Source: Clostridium sp. CAG:768 (GTDB taxonomy: Bacteria; Cyanobacteriota; Vampirovibrionia; Gastranaerophilales; Gastranaerophilaceae). Taken from it: 64,000 nucleotides of DNA. Made by a program: the position numbers and the translations under genes. The notes beneath the pieces are model-generated. The model had not been told where the DNA came from, searched no databases, and worked only from the letters and a program-made list of their open reading frames with translations. The DNA is taken from NCBI GenBank assembly GCA_000437435.1, contig FR899623.1:128711-192710 (forward strand), in the 5' to 3' direction. Of the stretch, positions 6,049-16,500 are shown in pieces (the stretch's first letter is position 1; every line of letters starts with the position of its first letter).

Positions 6049-8727
6049 ATGGTCAAAAAAAATAGTTATTCTGATTTAATACACAAATTTCACGATTATA
6101 TTATTATACAAAAAGCAGGTTTTTTCTATGATGTGCGTGATTTTGGAGCAATATTTTTTTCAAATAAATTAGGTTATTCTTTATATTCTGATAAAGCTTC
6201 TGAATATAAAATCGGAATTCCTTTAAAATCTATTAAAACTGCTTTGAATATTCTCAAAGAAGCGAATTACAAATATATAATAACTGAACACTATGAAATA
6301 GTTGAGCAATATGACAATGGAAAATCTACTCCAACAATTGATTCGGAAATGGAATCATTAAAAGAAAAAAACGTAAATGATAACTACATTGAATATAACA
6401 AAAAAGATAAACAACAAATATACAATGAATATATTTCTCAAATAAGAAACTATATCTTGAAACAAAATAAATGGATAGAAATCATAGAAATTGAGAAATT
6501 TTTCGGATTAAAACGTCGTGGGAAATTTATTAAAGACGATAATTTATCGACAGTGGCTCATTTAATAAATAGATTTCTAAAAAAAGAAGGATTTAAAACT
6601 AAGAGAGTTAATTTGGAATATGATTATAGTATTTGGGTTGCTCCAAGTCATGTTGGAGATTTAGACTTAGATAGCCAAATTTACAATGAAGCTGAAGTAA
6701 TTAAAGAGACTGAAACAGAAGAAAATACTCAATTTCACAGTACGTTAAACAAAAAAGATGCAAAAGAAATTTTAGACCTAAATAATAGTAATGAATATAT
6801 TTATACAGAAAAATTGATGTATTGCAAGAATAAATTTGATTTAATAGGAGAAGAACACACAAATTTTCAATGTATAGGGAAATTTGGGAGTTTAAATCAA
6901 TATATTTTAGAAGCATATTGTGTTTTAAATAATTTTACAACAAGACGTTGGATTTCTGCAAAGAAAATTTCAGAAGAAGATTTATTAAAAGATACTAATC
7001 CTGTTAAATATAGTATAATAACGGAAAAAGATAAAGAGATTCATTATGAATTGTTTAATTTATCTCAAACAATTGAATATCAAGAAATAGATAAAATTAG
7101 TCAAACAACTCAAAATAAACTTAATAAGATTCCTTTTAAGACAATGTCAGAAGGTTTTAATTTTTTGTACAAAGCAATTAATGCAATTAATTCTCAAAAA
7201 GTATCCTCCAAAGATATTGAGAGGTTTGCAAATATTCCACCGAATTCAATTTTAGTAAGCAATGAAGCATTGTCTCTACCCTTAAAAAACTTGATGTATT
7301 TATTCGCTCAAAAAAATAGTGGTTTTACTTATCAGAAAAACAAAACGGATGCTTTTGTTATTGACAATAATCATGATTCTTCTATAAATTCTTCAATTAA
7401 AGAAAAAAAATCATTAACAAAAAAAGAATTAATTGATACAAAAGAAGTAAAAAAATCCTATGAAAATTTAGAAGATTATAATAAAATTGTTAAATTAATA
7501 AATCAAGGAAAAAACATCTTTGTTACTGGAAATGCAGGTACTGGTAAAAGTTTTATATTGAACAAACTAAAAAAGAAATATAAGAAAAGACTAGAATTAA
7601 CTAGTACAACAGGTTTAGCTGCAGTTAATATTAAAGGAGTAACTATTCATTCTTGGGCAGGTGTTGGTATTTGCAAAAAATCTCTTGAAAAATGTATAAA
7701 AGACATCTTAGGTAAAAAATCACTTGTAAATAAAATAAGAAAATGCAAACTATTAGCAATTGATGAAATATCAATGCTAAAAGGTGATACTTTCACATAT
7801 ATAGACCAAGTATTAAGAATGGTTAGGGAAGATGATTCACCATTTGGGGGAATTCAATTATTATTATTCGGCGATTTTTATCAATTACCGCCTGTTGAAA
7901 CAGGAGGAATTGATAAAAATTTTTGTTTTGAAACAAATTCTTGGAAAGAATTAAATTTAGTAACAATTAAATTAGAGAAAATATATAGACAATCTGAAGC
8001 TTCTTTTATAAAAGCCTTAAATAATATAAGACAGAATAAAATAGATGAAGAAGACTTTAAACTTTTAAAATCAAGAGAAATTGATTATGCCACAATAGAA
8101 TCTTCTATGTTGCATATTTTTTCAAGAAATGATGAAGCAAATAATTACAACAAACAAAAATTTGATGCTATAGATTCTAAAGTATATACATATAAAGCCA
8201 ATATAGGGATCTATAGAGGTGAAAAATATATTGAGAAGGATCTTACTGATAGAGAATTAATGATTGTAGATGTTTTTCAAAAAAATTGTAAAGCCTTTAC
8301 TGAATTATTTTTAAAAAAAGGTTGCAGAGTTATGCTTATGATTAATTTAGATTTTGAAAAAGGGCTAATAAATGGTTCATGCGGTGAAATAATCAATTTA
8401 GATGACACATCAATTACAGTTAAATTTGATAATGGAATAGTTGAAGATGTTAAAGTTCATAAATTTGAATATTATTATAATGATATTTTAACAGCTTCAA
8501 TGACCCAATTTCCATTAAGATTAGCCTATGCTATAACAATACATAAATCACAAGGTATGACTCTTGAAAATGTTGTTGTTGATTGCAATAAGATTTTTGA
8601 AGAAGGTCAAACGTATGTAGCTTTAAGCAGAGTTAAAAATTTAAATGGATTATACTTAAGAGGTTTCTCTTTAGATAAAATTAAGGTTAATTCAAAAGTT
8701 GTTGAGTTTTATAAAAATTTAACTTAA
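6049..8727 (+). CDS. MutS domain I-like / Pif1-type SF1 helicase fusion
   Basis: An 892-residue protein. Residues about 3-95 resemble MutS domain I, the mismatch-recognition domain: a helix, IIIQKAGFFYDVRDFGA (counterpart of the Phe-x-Glu wedge region), YKIGIPLKS and YIITEHYEIVEQYD. The middle (about 120-460) appears to hold winged-helix-like repeats. The C-terminal half is a Pif1/RecD-like 5'-3' helicase: Walker A GNAGTGKS (about 495-502), Walker B LLAIDEIS (about 567), GDFYQLPP (about 607) and the late motif ITIHKSQGMT (about 829). It would unwind DNA, perhaps at distorted or modified sites (inference). It stands alone after a 170-bp AT-rich gap following the transposition operon. The helicase part is certain and the MutS-like part is probable. 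Confidence 0.78.
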   Translation: MVKKNSYSDLIHKFHDYIIIQKAGFFYDVRDFGAIFFSNKLGYSLYSDKASEYKIGIPLKSIKTALNILKEANYKYIITEHYEIVEQYDNGKSTPTIDSEMESLKEKNVNDNYIEYNKKDKQQIYNEYISQIRNYILKQNKWIEIIEIEKFFGLKRRGKFIKDDNLSTVAHLINRFLKKEGFKTKRVNLEYDYSIWVAPSHVGDLDLDSQIYNEAEVIKETETEENTQFHSTLNKKDAKEILDLNNSNEYIYTEKLMYCKNKFDLIGEEHTNFQCIGKFGSLNQYILEAYCVLNNFTTRRWISAKKISEEDLLKDTNPVKYSIITEKDKEIHYELFNLSQTIEYQEIDKISQTTQNKLNKIPFKTMSEGFNFLYKAINAINSQKVSSKDIERFANIPPNSILVSNEALSLPLKNLMYLFAQKNSGFTYQKNKTDAFVIDNNHDSSINSSIKEKKSLTKKELIDTKEVKKSYENLEDYNKIVKLINQGKNIFVTGNAGTGKSFILNKLKKKYKKRLELTSTTGLAAVNIKGVTIHSWAGVGICKKSLEKCIKDILGKKSLVNKIRKCKLLAIDEISMLKGDTFTYIDQVLRMVREDDSPFGGIQLLLFGDFYQLPPVETGGIDKNFCFETNSWKELNLVTIKLEKIYRQSEASFIKALNNIRQNKIDEEDFKLLKSREIDYATIESSMLHIFSRNDEANNYNKQKFDAIDSKVYTYKANIGIYRGEKYIEKDLTDRELMIVDVFQKNCKAFTELFLKKGCRVMLMINLDFEKGLINGSCGEIINLDDTSITVKFDNGIVEDVKVHKFEYYYNDILTASMTQFPLRLAYAITIHKSQGMTLENVVVDCNKIFEEGQTYVALSRVKNLNGLYLRGFSLDKIKVNSKVVEFYKNLT

Positions 8728-8780
8728 ATAAGAGTATACAATGAGATTAAAAAAGTTATCAGAATACTTCTTTTTCGAAC

Positions 8781-8981
8781 TTACTTTTCAAAATCATCTT
8801 CAAACCCTCTTATATTATCAAGTTCTATATTGTATCTTTTGCCTTGCTTATCAACGCAAGTTGCATAATCTATCTCTGCATCTGCAAATCTGTTTTTCCA
8901 AATACAAATCAGCAAGCCGATTTCTTGTGTTTTTAAATTCAAAACCTTTGTTCCATAGAGTACATAGTCTTTTTCTGTCAT
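8781..8981 (-). CDS. Small hypothetical protein
   Basis: A 66-residue acidic protein, unrecognised. Predicted mostly beta (YGTKVLNLKTQEIG, then ATCVDKQGKRYNIELDNI), perhaps SH3-like. It shares the short motif IRGFE with the product of the gene just upstream, and its start overlaps that gene's stop at base 8981, so the two form a translationally coupled pair. Both are probably accessory genes of the mobile region. No function can be given. Confidence 0.5.
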   Translation of the reverse strand: MTEKDYVLYGTKVLNLKTQEIGLLICIWKNRFADAEIDYATCVDKQGKRYNIELDNIRGFEDDFEK

Positions 8982-9196
8982 TATTCTTTCCTTTCAAGTA
9001 TCAAATCTGAATAGATTTCATCAGGCTTTTGTGGGTCTATTAAAAACTCTTTCATAAATACAAACCTTTCTCCGTATGCGTTTTCACAAATTACAGTGTC
9101 GAAATTGTAGAAGCCAATTACTTTGTAATACACATTATCAGAGTTTTCAAAACCTCTAATCTTTTTAAGTTTGTATTTTTTACCTGTTTCAATCAT
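8981..9196 (-). CDS. Small hypothetical protein
   Basis: A 71-residue protein, unrecognised, with alternating beta-type segments (VYYKVIGFYNFDTVICENAYG) and an acidic tail. An AAGAGG-type ribosome-binding site is just upstream. It is the first gene of a two-gene minus-strand operon whose promoter-like region (9218-9249) carries the same box as the transposase promoter, and an 11-bp iteron array lies 92 bp upstream. Co-regulation with the transposition operon is inferred. It could be a regulator or an anti-defence or immunity factor, but the sequence does not say. Confidence 0.55.
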   Translation of the reverse strand: MIETGKKYKLKKIRGFENSDNVYYKVIGFYNFDTVICENAYGERFVFMKEFLIDPQKPDEIYSDLILERKE

Positions 9197-9217
9197 TGCT
9201 ACCTCTTATCATCAATG

Positions 9218-9250
9218 ACATTCATCACTCTATGCTAGTTAAATATCAAG
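9218..9250 (-). promoter_or_regulatory. Putative promoter/operator sharing a box with the transposase promoter
   Basis: On the minus strand TTGATA (9244-9249), 17-bp spacer, GATGAAT (9220-9226), within GAGTGATGAATGT (9218-9230). The same 13-bp box and -35 spacing occur at 2411-2442 on the plus strand. It drives the two small genes starting at 9196. Confidence 0.5.
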
Positions 9251-9287
9251 CAAACTCTTTCAAAATGTATCATTCAGACACAATTCA

Positions 9288-9342
9288 TTTTTTGAACATT
9301 TTTTGAACAGTATTAAAACAAGTTTTAAATATCATTTAAAAA
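9288..9342. repeat. Array of five 11-bp iterons (copy 1)
   Basis: Five units in exact 11-bp register: 9288-9298, 9299-9309 (both TTTTTTGAACA), 9310-9320, 9321-9331 and 9332-9342, sharing a TTnAAA(C/T)A core. A second array with the same core and period is at 23925-23979. Both lie upstream of minus-strand genes and follow a TTGTGTC sequence on that strand. Confidence 0.7.
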
Positions 9343-9554
9343 TTCCTACTGTTAGGATAATTTATAAAAAATGCATTAACTTGGTCTGCATCATGACGCA
9401 GGTTTCTAACAACAGGAGCTAGATTGTAGAGCGCTTCATATTCTTTTTGCGATGAGCAAAAATAATCAATCACAACCGTGGTGTTATAAATATTTTCAGC
9501 ATATCGCTCAAGCTTTTTAAAATCTTTTCTTTTAATAACAAGTATTTCTTCCAT
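9336..9554 (-). CDS. Small hypothetical protein
   Basis: A 72-residue protein of unknown function starting at ATG 9552-9554 (MEEILVIKRKDF). A TTG two codons upstream is possible, but the AAAGGAGG ribosome-binding site sits 6 nt before the ATG. Its composition suggests a small alpha/beta fold, and VVRNLRHDADQVNAFF near the end is the most distinctive stretch. It has its own promoter (9581-9609) and a palindrome that overlaps the ribosome-binding site (9556-9577). It lies between the iteron array and the defence operon. Confidence 0.5.
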   Translation of the reverse strand: MEEILVIKRKDFKKLERYAENIYNTTVVIDYFCSSQKEYEALYNLAPVVRNLRHDADQVNAFFINYPNSRNF

Positions 9555-9555
9555 A

Positions 9556-9577
9556 CACAACCTCCTTTTAGGTTGTG
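9556..9577 (-). promoter_or_regulatory. Palindrome covering the ribosome-binding site of the 72-residue gene
   Basis: CACAACCT and AGGTTGTG arms (8 bp, perfect) with a 6-nt loop. The AGGAGG sequence lies across loop and arm, immediately before the ATG. In RNA this would hide the ribosome-binding site. In DNA it could be an operator at +1. Confidence 0.55.
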
Positions 9578-9580
9578 CTA

Positions 9581-9609
9581 TATATCAGTTAGAAATAAGT
9601 AGAAGTCAA
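9581..9609 (-). promoter_or_regulatory. Putative promoter of the 72-residue gene
   Basis: Minus-strand TTGACT (9604-9609), 17-bp spacer, GATATA (9581-9586). Confidence 0.5.
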
Positions 9610-9626
9610 GATGTATTTTGTTTATG

Positions 9627-10352
9627 TTATTCTATAATCTTTTTGCAATCACAATTTATAGGACAACATTCGCAATTTGGGTTTGTTTCAAAACAATATT
9701 CTCTACCAATTTTCCACATAGAAAAGTCAATGATACCAGGGGAAGAAGGATATAATTCTCTAGCTTTATAAATTATTTCATCAATGTTATTACGATCCTT
9801 GATTAATCCCATTCGGTACATTATTGTTTTAACGTGCACATCGGGAGAAATATCAATACTATATTTATCTTTTACTTGTATTCGATATTGCCTTACAAGT
9901 ATATTTGCGGCCATTGTCGCTATTTTTATACCAACACCATCAAAATCTAAAAAACGCAAAATTATGGTTGCACTAGAAGGATTATCATTCCAAATATTTG
10001 CAGCAAATGAATTATATTTGTTTTTAATTTTTTGTATAGCAAAGTAAAAACATTTTGCTTGTTCCGTATTAAAACGATGTAACTTTTTTCTATTGAAGAT
10101 TTCAATATATTTCTCTAATGAAATACTGGTATAATTTTCAAAATCATGTCCACCAATTTCAAAGCCTACTTTTATAGGAATTTCCCAAGCTCTTTCTGCT
10201 TTTATTTGCTTATCCATAACACAAGCCAGCAAAAAAATGTGTGGATAATTTTCTAAATCATTCAACAAATTATTTCCAAATTCATCATCGATAAAGTGAA
10301 CAATTCCGGTATGATTATTAAAACAATTTTCTGCTAATTTTATTAGTTGCAT
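9627..10352 (-). CDS. Endonuclease III-like DNA glycosylase/AP lyase with FeS cluster
   Basis: A 241-residue HhH-GPD superfamily protein, the last gene of the defence operon. The helix-hairpin-helix LDFDGVGIKIA (about 135-145) carries Lys143 in the position of the Endo III Schiff-base lysine. PDVHVKTI provides the catalytic-type Asp171. The C-terminal cysteines C220-X6-C227-X2-C230-X5-C236 match the Endo III 4Fe-4S loop exactly. It therefore looks like an active bifunctional base-excision enzyme rather than a decayed one. It starts 2 bp after the Res gene, so it is co-transcribed with it. In this setting it may excise modified or mismatched bases in foreign DNA (inference), or repair damage from the operon's own activity. 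Confidence 0.8.
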   Translation of the reverse strand: MQLIKLAENCFNNHTGIVHFIDDEFGNNLLNDLENYPHIFLLACVMDKQIKAERAWEIPIKVGFEIGGHDFENYTSISLEKYIEIFNRKKLHRFNTEQAKCFYFAIQKIKNKYNSFAANIWNDNPSSATIILRFLDFDGVGIKIATMAANILVRQYRIQVKDKYSIDISPDVHVKTIMYRMGLIKDRNNIDEIIYKARELYPSSPGIIDFSMWKIGREYCFETNPNCECCPINCDCKKIIE

Positions 10353-10354
10353 TA

Positions 10355-13300
10355 TTACCTATGAACAAAAATTTGTGAAATATAATCATCATCTTCTTGG
10401 AAGATTACGTGGTTTTGATTATAAATTCCCTTGCTTGATACATCAAGATTTCTCAAACGCATTATGTCATAATGCGTATTTGAAAGAATAAAAGAATCCA
10501 TAACAACATTGCTGTCATTAATTTCCCGTTCGATTTCTTTAACCTTATTAAAGAATTGGATTTTATCATTCATTATATTCATGTCCAAAATGCCTTTTGG
10601 ATCAATAAAAGTAATGAATTGTTTGCCATCTTTTATTAACCACAATATAAAATCTGGATAAAAACCACTTTCTTGGAAGAAGCCAACACCTTTACCTTTG
10701 CTTTGATTTCTCAATAAATACAATTCTTTATCATTAAAAAATGTTGAATTATTTTCATAATATTTTTTTAGATCTTCTACAAATTGCATTTCTTCAGCAT
10801 TTAATTGAATAGGTGATATTTTTATACCAGACTCACCTTCAAACGATATTAATGGAGAAAATATGTGATTAGCCCAATCCAATGTTGTAATATCATAAAA
10901 TCTAGGTATTGAATAATTGCCACTATTAATTTTTTCTTTTAATTCATTTAATTTAGTAACAATATCTTGTCTTGATTCTTCAATATAAATTTTGTATTCT
11001 TTGACCATATTTGGATCATCTTCATTTACATCAACATACTCTCTAAATTGTGATTCCCAAGCATCTTTCTTATAATTGTAAAATCTTTCGATGTATTTTT
11101 TTAGCAAACGCACAGCAATATCTTGATATTTTACAACTTTTTCAAATGATGTAAATTCAAACTCTTCATTTGGGATTAATAATTTATACCAAGAATTATT
11201 AATCAAAATTTCTTTAATTTTTTCAAAAGAAATACTGAAATTATAATATTGTCTTTCGTTTTTAAATTTTTGAATTTCAAAATACAATTCTTGATAATCA
11301 ATAAATTGAAGTTCTTTACATGTAAGTTTGTTGTTTTCATCTTTATGAACTTCACCAGCATTTATTGTTTTAGACTCGTTTATATCTACTTTGGAATACA
11401 AATCAAGAATTATAGGTCTTCTGACAAAACTATCAGGTATATTTTCTAGCGAAAAAGTCCCGCCATCTTTTTTAAAACTAATACCTTCTTTGATTCGTGG
11501 CATCTTCAAAGTTGTTTTTACTTTACCCAAATTTGAAATTGCAGGTAAAATAAATTCTATTTTATCACCTGCTGGCATACCTTCTTGTTCTAAATATTCT
11601 TTGAATGTTGCCATATAATCAGCTCTTACACCAAATATATTTAAAGTTTCGACAATTCTAATGTTTTCTGGAGGTTTTCTTATCAAGTCTTGGGAAGTAC
11701 TTCTTTTTAATGAATATCCAGCACCTTTTAATCTAACACCGCGACCAAATAATTGAATTATTTGTGCTCCTTCAGATTTACCTATATTCATTAATCCCAT
11801 AGTTGAAACTCTCCAAGAACTCCAACCTTCTGTAAATTTTTTAGAACCAATAAGAATGTTTATGGTTGAATCATTTTTATTTATGTTATGAAATAGCGAT
11901 TCGGAAAATTCTTTATTTGAGGCTAATAAACCATTGGCTTCGCATAATTTAATTAAACTGTCATTATCACCAACATTGATTACACCAAAATATTCATTAT
12001 CACCTAATCGAAGCCCTATTTCTCCATCAATTCCTTTTAAGTTTTCGACATATAAATTTGCTTCGCTTTGTTCACAATTAAATACTTTATGTAGAATTTC
12101 AGAGTATAAAGTTTCGCCAGTATATGTTTTTGATAATAAGTAATTGAATTTCCCAGTAAATATATTTAAGCCACGATTATTCAAGAAACCATTATGTCCA
12201 TTTAATAAATTATTCAAAAATTCGATACTTTGTGATTTATTTGCTACAAAATTTTTGATAAATAAAAGAATATCAACAACATCAGATACTTGACGTTTGT
12301 TTTCTGTCCTTACAGCATTAACACTGCCACCTACAAATATCCATAAAGGTTTTTCTATCAAAAATGGATTAAACTCAATTTGTTTATCTTTAAATAACAA
12401 CATTTGCTGAAAATAAGTTAATAGACAAGCTGTTAGATATTGAGTTTTTCTATCTTCATCCGAATCATCATCGAGATTTAAGATTTGATATTCTTTACCA
12501 TATCCATCTTCATAAAAATACTTATATGAATAATCAAATAAAATACATTTTGCATATTCATTAGTTAAATCATTATCTTTTACTACTGCTTGCCCAAATG
12601 TTGCAGAGTATTCAAAACAAAAACCATCTTTAGATAAGGCATTACGTCTTTTTATCCAAGAACCATCTTTGGAACTACTTGCTCCTCTATGACCTTCATC
12701 AACAAGTACAATATTATTTGATTCAAATGCTTCAACAGCAATGGTCTTATCTCCTGTCTCATCAGCCAATTTAGTAATTTCTATTATATCCACACCAAAA
12801 GCAGCGTTCTGTTGTTGGAACATACTCATCTGAATATGTTTACCAACTTGCGCTAAAGAAGTTTTGTCAAATATTTTAGCTTCAATATTAGATAGCTTAA
12901 ATTCTTCTTTATGTTGTACTGATAAAGCTTCATTAGGAGTAACTAGGATTATTCTATTGTAATCTTTTTGTTTGCCATGCAACTTCAGATAATATTGAAT
13001 TTGCAAAATATTCATGTGCAATAACAAAGTTTTACCTGAACCAGTTGCAGCCCAAAATGCAATTTTATTTAAATCATTTTCGCTATATTCAGAAATTTCT
13101 TCACCTTCTAGGCATTCTTTGTTATATCGTTCTCTAAATGCATTTAAACTTATAAGCAAATCTTCTTTATTAGAAAAATATTTATCTAAATAAATTTCTG
13201 TAAACAATAATTCCAAATACTGAAAATACTTCCATTTAATTGGAGTTTCCCTGTTTTCATTAATATGTTTTGTATGGGCAATAATATTTTCATCATACTT

Positions 13301-13582
13301 TTCTAATTGTGCTCTAGATAAATATTCATCGTCATCTGCCCAAACTGCATCATCCCAATTAGATTGTTCAAAGCGAAATAAATCTTCATCAAAAACAAAT
13401 CTATTACTTATAACCTGAAAGAATTGTGTTTGTTGTTTTTCTATATCAATTTCTTCTAAATAGGTATCTTTCAGATTTTGTCCTAATTTGTCAATAGAAT
13501 CTACTCTAAATAAATGTAAAATATATTTGAATAATATTAATTTCTTATGAAATTTTATTTTATTGGTTTGTTTTTTAGCCAT
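10355..13582 (-). CDS. Type III restriction-type Res subunit (SF2 helicase-nuclease)
   Basis: A 1075-residue protein of the type III Res kind. It has Walker A AATGSGKT (about 178-185), a DEGH box (IVLVDEGH, about 295), EYSATF, and the late helicase motif LFGRGVRLKG. The C-terminal nuclease region shows PDFILWL followed by FIDPKG (about 975-998), a PD-(D/E)xK-type site. Family members pair with a Mod subunit and cut DNA after ATP-driven translocation or sliding. The Mod-like gene ends 16 bp upstream and a glycosylase gene begins 2 bp downstream. All catalytic motifs look intact. Confidence 0.88.
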   Translation of the reverse strand: MAKKQTNKIKFHKKLILFKYILHLFRVDSIDKLGQNLKDTYLEEIDIEKQQTQFFQVISNRFVFDEDLFRFEQSNWDDAVWADDDEYLSRAQLEKYDENIIAHTKHINENRETPIKWKYFQYLELLFTEIYLDKYFSNKEDLLISLNAFRERYNKECLEGEEISEYSENDLNKIAFWAATGSGKTLLLHMNILQIQYYLKLHGKQKDYNRIILVTPNEALSVQHKEEFKLSNIEAKIFDKTSLAQVGKHIQMSMFQQQNAAFGVDIIEITKLADETGDKTIAVEAFESNNIVLVDEGHRGASSSKDGSWIKRRNALSKDGFCFEYSATFGQAVVKDNDLTNEYAKCILFDYSYKYFYEDGYGKEYQILNLDDDSDEDRKTQYLTACLLTYFQQMLLFKDKQIEFNPFLIEKPLWIFVGGSVNAVRTENKRQVSDVVDILLFIKNFVANKSQSIEFLNNLLNGHNGFLNNRGLNIFTGKFNYLLSKTYTGETLYSEILHKVFNCEQSEANLYVENLKGIDGEIGLRLGDNEYFGVINVGDNDSLIKLCEANGLLASNKEFSESLFHNINKNDSTINILIGSKKFTEGWSSWRVSTMGLMNIGKSEGAQIIQLFGRGVRLKGAGYSLKRSTSQDLIRKPPENIRIVETLNIFGVRADYMATFKEYLEQEGMPAGDKIEFILPAISNLGKVKTTLKMPRIKEGISFKKDGGTFSLENIPDSFVRRPIILDLYSKVDINESKTINAGEVHKDENNKLTCKELQFIDYQELYFEIQKFKNERQYYNFSISFEKIKEILINNSWYKLLIPNEEFEFTSFEKVVKYQDIAVRLLKKYIERFYNYKKDAWESQFREYVDVNEDDPNMVKEYKIYIEESRQDIVTKLNELKEKINSGNYSIPRFYDITTLDWANHIFSPLISFEGESGIKISPIQLNAEEMQFVEDLKKYYENNSTFFNDKELYLLRNQSKGKGVGFFQESGFYPDFILWLIKDGKQFITFIDPKGILDMNIMNDKIQFFNKVKEIEREINDSNVVMDSFILSNTHYDIMRLRNLDVSSKGIYNQNHVIFQEDDDYISQIFVHR

Positions 13583-13598
13583 AATAATTTGTCCTATA

Positions 13599-16500
13599 TT
13601 AAACTTCTTTTACATCAAACATGCGATTTTTAAACTCTTCTTCAATCAACATTACCTTGAAGTTTTCTTCATCTGTTTTAAGGTTTTGTAAATTATTATC
13701 GCCATTTACATATATCTTGTTAAATTCAAAATCACAAGGATTTATTTTTCTGCGTTTTAGGAACACATCCAAATCTTCATTAGATTTTTCTTCTATATTT
13801 CTCCAAATTACAAGAATGTTTTCTTCTTTTAAATTTGTACCTTCTATAACAATAAATCCATCTTTTTTATACATAGATGAAACTTTTAACCCGATTAAAT
13901 AATTGAAAGTCTCAATTAAATCAACATTGACTAACTTTGTTTCATTGCCTATTGTAATATTCATTTTATAATCAAATGGATTTTTAAACATTTCGAGATT
14001 AAATATGCTGTCAGAATATTCAAAATCCATCATATAAGATAATTTGTATTGTTCTTCAACATTTTGGCCTAAAGCGACTTGTGTGCCTTTTTTATGCAAA
14101 TTATTTAGTGCATCTTCATAAGATTCTAATGAGATATATTTAAAAATCTGAGAAATACCATCTCTATTAACAGGTTTTCCATCTTTCCATTCTTTTGAAT
14201 ATATAACTTTTTGGATACGAGGTTTTGTAACTGTATTGAAATATTTACCCATTTCTACAAGAATATATTTTCTGTTTCCGTTATCTTCTCTGTTTAATTC
14301 AATTACAGCATGACCTGTTGTACCTGAACCTGCAAAATAGTCAAGGATTATATCGCATTTATTGGAAGTAGCAAAAACACAATCTTTAACTGTAAAGATA
14401 GATTTTGGAAAATCAAATTCAGTTATCCCCATATTTCTTAATACTTTTGTTCCATTGTCACCAGCATTATATATTGACGATGACCACAATGATTTAAACT
14501 GTTCAGTACATTTTGGCATTTCAATCGTAATGCTGTTACCTTTTTCTGTTTTAATTCTTAAATTCTTAAAAATATTGTGTAATGTTTTTACTTCATATCT
14601 CCATTTCCTTTCTATGCCTTGCTGGTCAATAGGATAAATTGCAATAATAGGATCTTTTTCTGTTGCAAAATATTCACTTTTTTTACCATTTAAAGGATTT
14701 TTTAAATCGTTGTACATTAAAATATTTTTATTTTTAATAATTTCATTATTTTGTGGATGAATATCATTATCAATAATATCTCCATACCCAATTATTTTGT
14801 TGTTTTGAACATAAATAGGATAAAAACAATTGGCTGCATCTTTTCTTTCAGATTCTCCACCCCAATTTCTTAAATTTGAATATTCCCAATTCTCTTTTGA
14901 TATTATTTTTTCATTTAATTTCTTTAAAGATGCGGAAATTGCAAAGATTGCAAATTCATTTGAAAAGGAAAAATGATCACCTTGCGTTCCCTTTTTATTA
15001 TGTTCAATTGCCACAGATACAATATCGCGAGAAGCAAATGTTTGTTTTAAAAGTCTTTGCAAGCCATTTTCTTCATATTTATCTATTGCAGTTATCAAGG
15101 AACCGTCAATTGTATTAAGACATTTACTTATGTTAATTCTATTTTCCATTAAAGTAAGCCAAGAAGAATGCTTGTAACAGTTTTTATATATTATTTCACT
15201 AGATGGAGAATTATAGGGTGGGTCTATGTAGATACATTTTACCTGTTCTGTATACTTTTCTTGTAGTAAATTAAGAGCATGAAAATTATCTGCATTAATT
15301 AATAGACCGTTTGTTTGTTCATCTAAATTTTCAATTGTTGAGATTAAATCATATTTAAAATCTTGGGAGAAAAATTTAGTATCCAATACAAGATATGGGT
15401 TTTGCTTTAAGAATTCTATCTTTTTATCATTATCTGTGCCATTTAGCAATGTATCACCGCCTAATTTTGTTAAGTCAGCAGTAATTTCAGAGATTTTAAA
15501 TAGTTCCTCCCATTCTTGTATTTGTGCTTCATTTGAAATAATCTCAGGGTAAAATCTTTCATCTACTTTATCTAATGTTAGGCAATAGTTTGTTTCTACA
15601 ACCATTTTCTTTTTTAGCCACAATTTCTTTTGGAATTCTTCAAGTTGAGCTAATAGTGTAATTATTTTTTGTGCAATTTTTTTGATTGCTTTAGCTTTAT
15701 TGAGAGATTTTTTGATATTATTTTCATCTAAGTCATCCAAGTTTAGGACTTCATTTTTTATATAGAAATCTAATTCTCTATTTAAAAATCCACCTAAGTC
15801 TTTATGTATAAAATAATCAAAGCTATTTTTGGCAGTATAATCAGTAAGATGTTTTTCTAATAATGTTCTATCTTTATTTTTTTCTGTAGGCTTTTTGTCT
15901 AATAAATTGATATAATCTGCATATTCACTTTTAGATAATTCTGGTAAAAGTTTTGCAATTGTTTCTTCATTATGACTTTTTTGATTTTTATTATTTTCAT
16001 CAATTGTATATTGAAATTTAATATATAGTTCACCATCAATAATTTCTATAGGATTTTCATCTATAAGGATAAATCTACGTTCTTTATCGGCTTTGTTGTT
16101 ATCTTTTTCTGTTTCTGCCTCTATTAATTTAAAATGAACAGTTTGTTTGCTTTCATCATTACCTATTGTAAATGTATAATCTTTAAAATTTTCTGAGGTC
16201 TTAATATAATATTGGTCAGAATTTGCCCAATATAATTTTACTTCTTCTCCTTCATAAGGTATTGCATAAACATCTTTTTTATATCTTCTTAAAGACATAA
16301 AATCTCCGCCTTCATAATATCTTGAAAAGAAGTTTGTTAAGTGAGAATATACATCATTTTCTAATACTGTTAAATCAACTGAAGATGATAATTGGGCTTT
16401 TAATTCTTTCACTTTAGGTAAATCATCTGGGTTTGCTCCTAATGATTTTGCTTGTTCAATTGCTTCATTTAGTTCTTTTTGTATAGAAGCTTTATCTTCG

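Noticed and set aside
8741..9010. Plus-strand open frame of 89 codons
   Set aside because: It lies opposite the two coupled minus-strand small genes and has a Phe/Leu-rich composition typical of a shadow frame, with no ribosome-binding site.
9288..9342. 11-bp periodic repeats as a CRISPR array
   Set aside because: Units are contiguous with no spacers, too short, and no cas genes are present. Iterons are the better reading.
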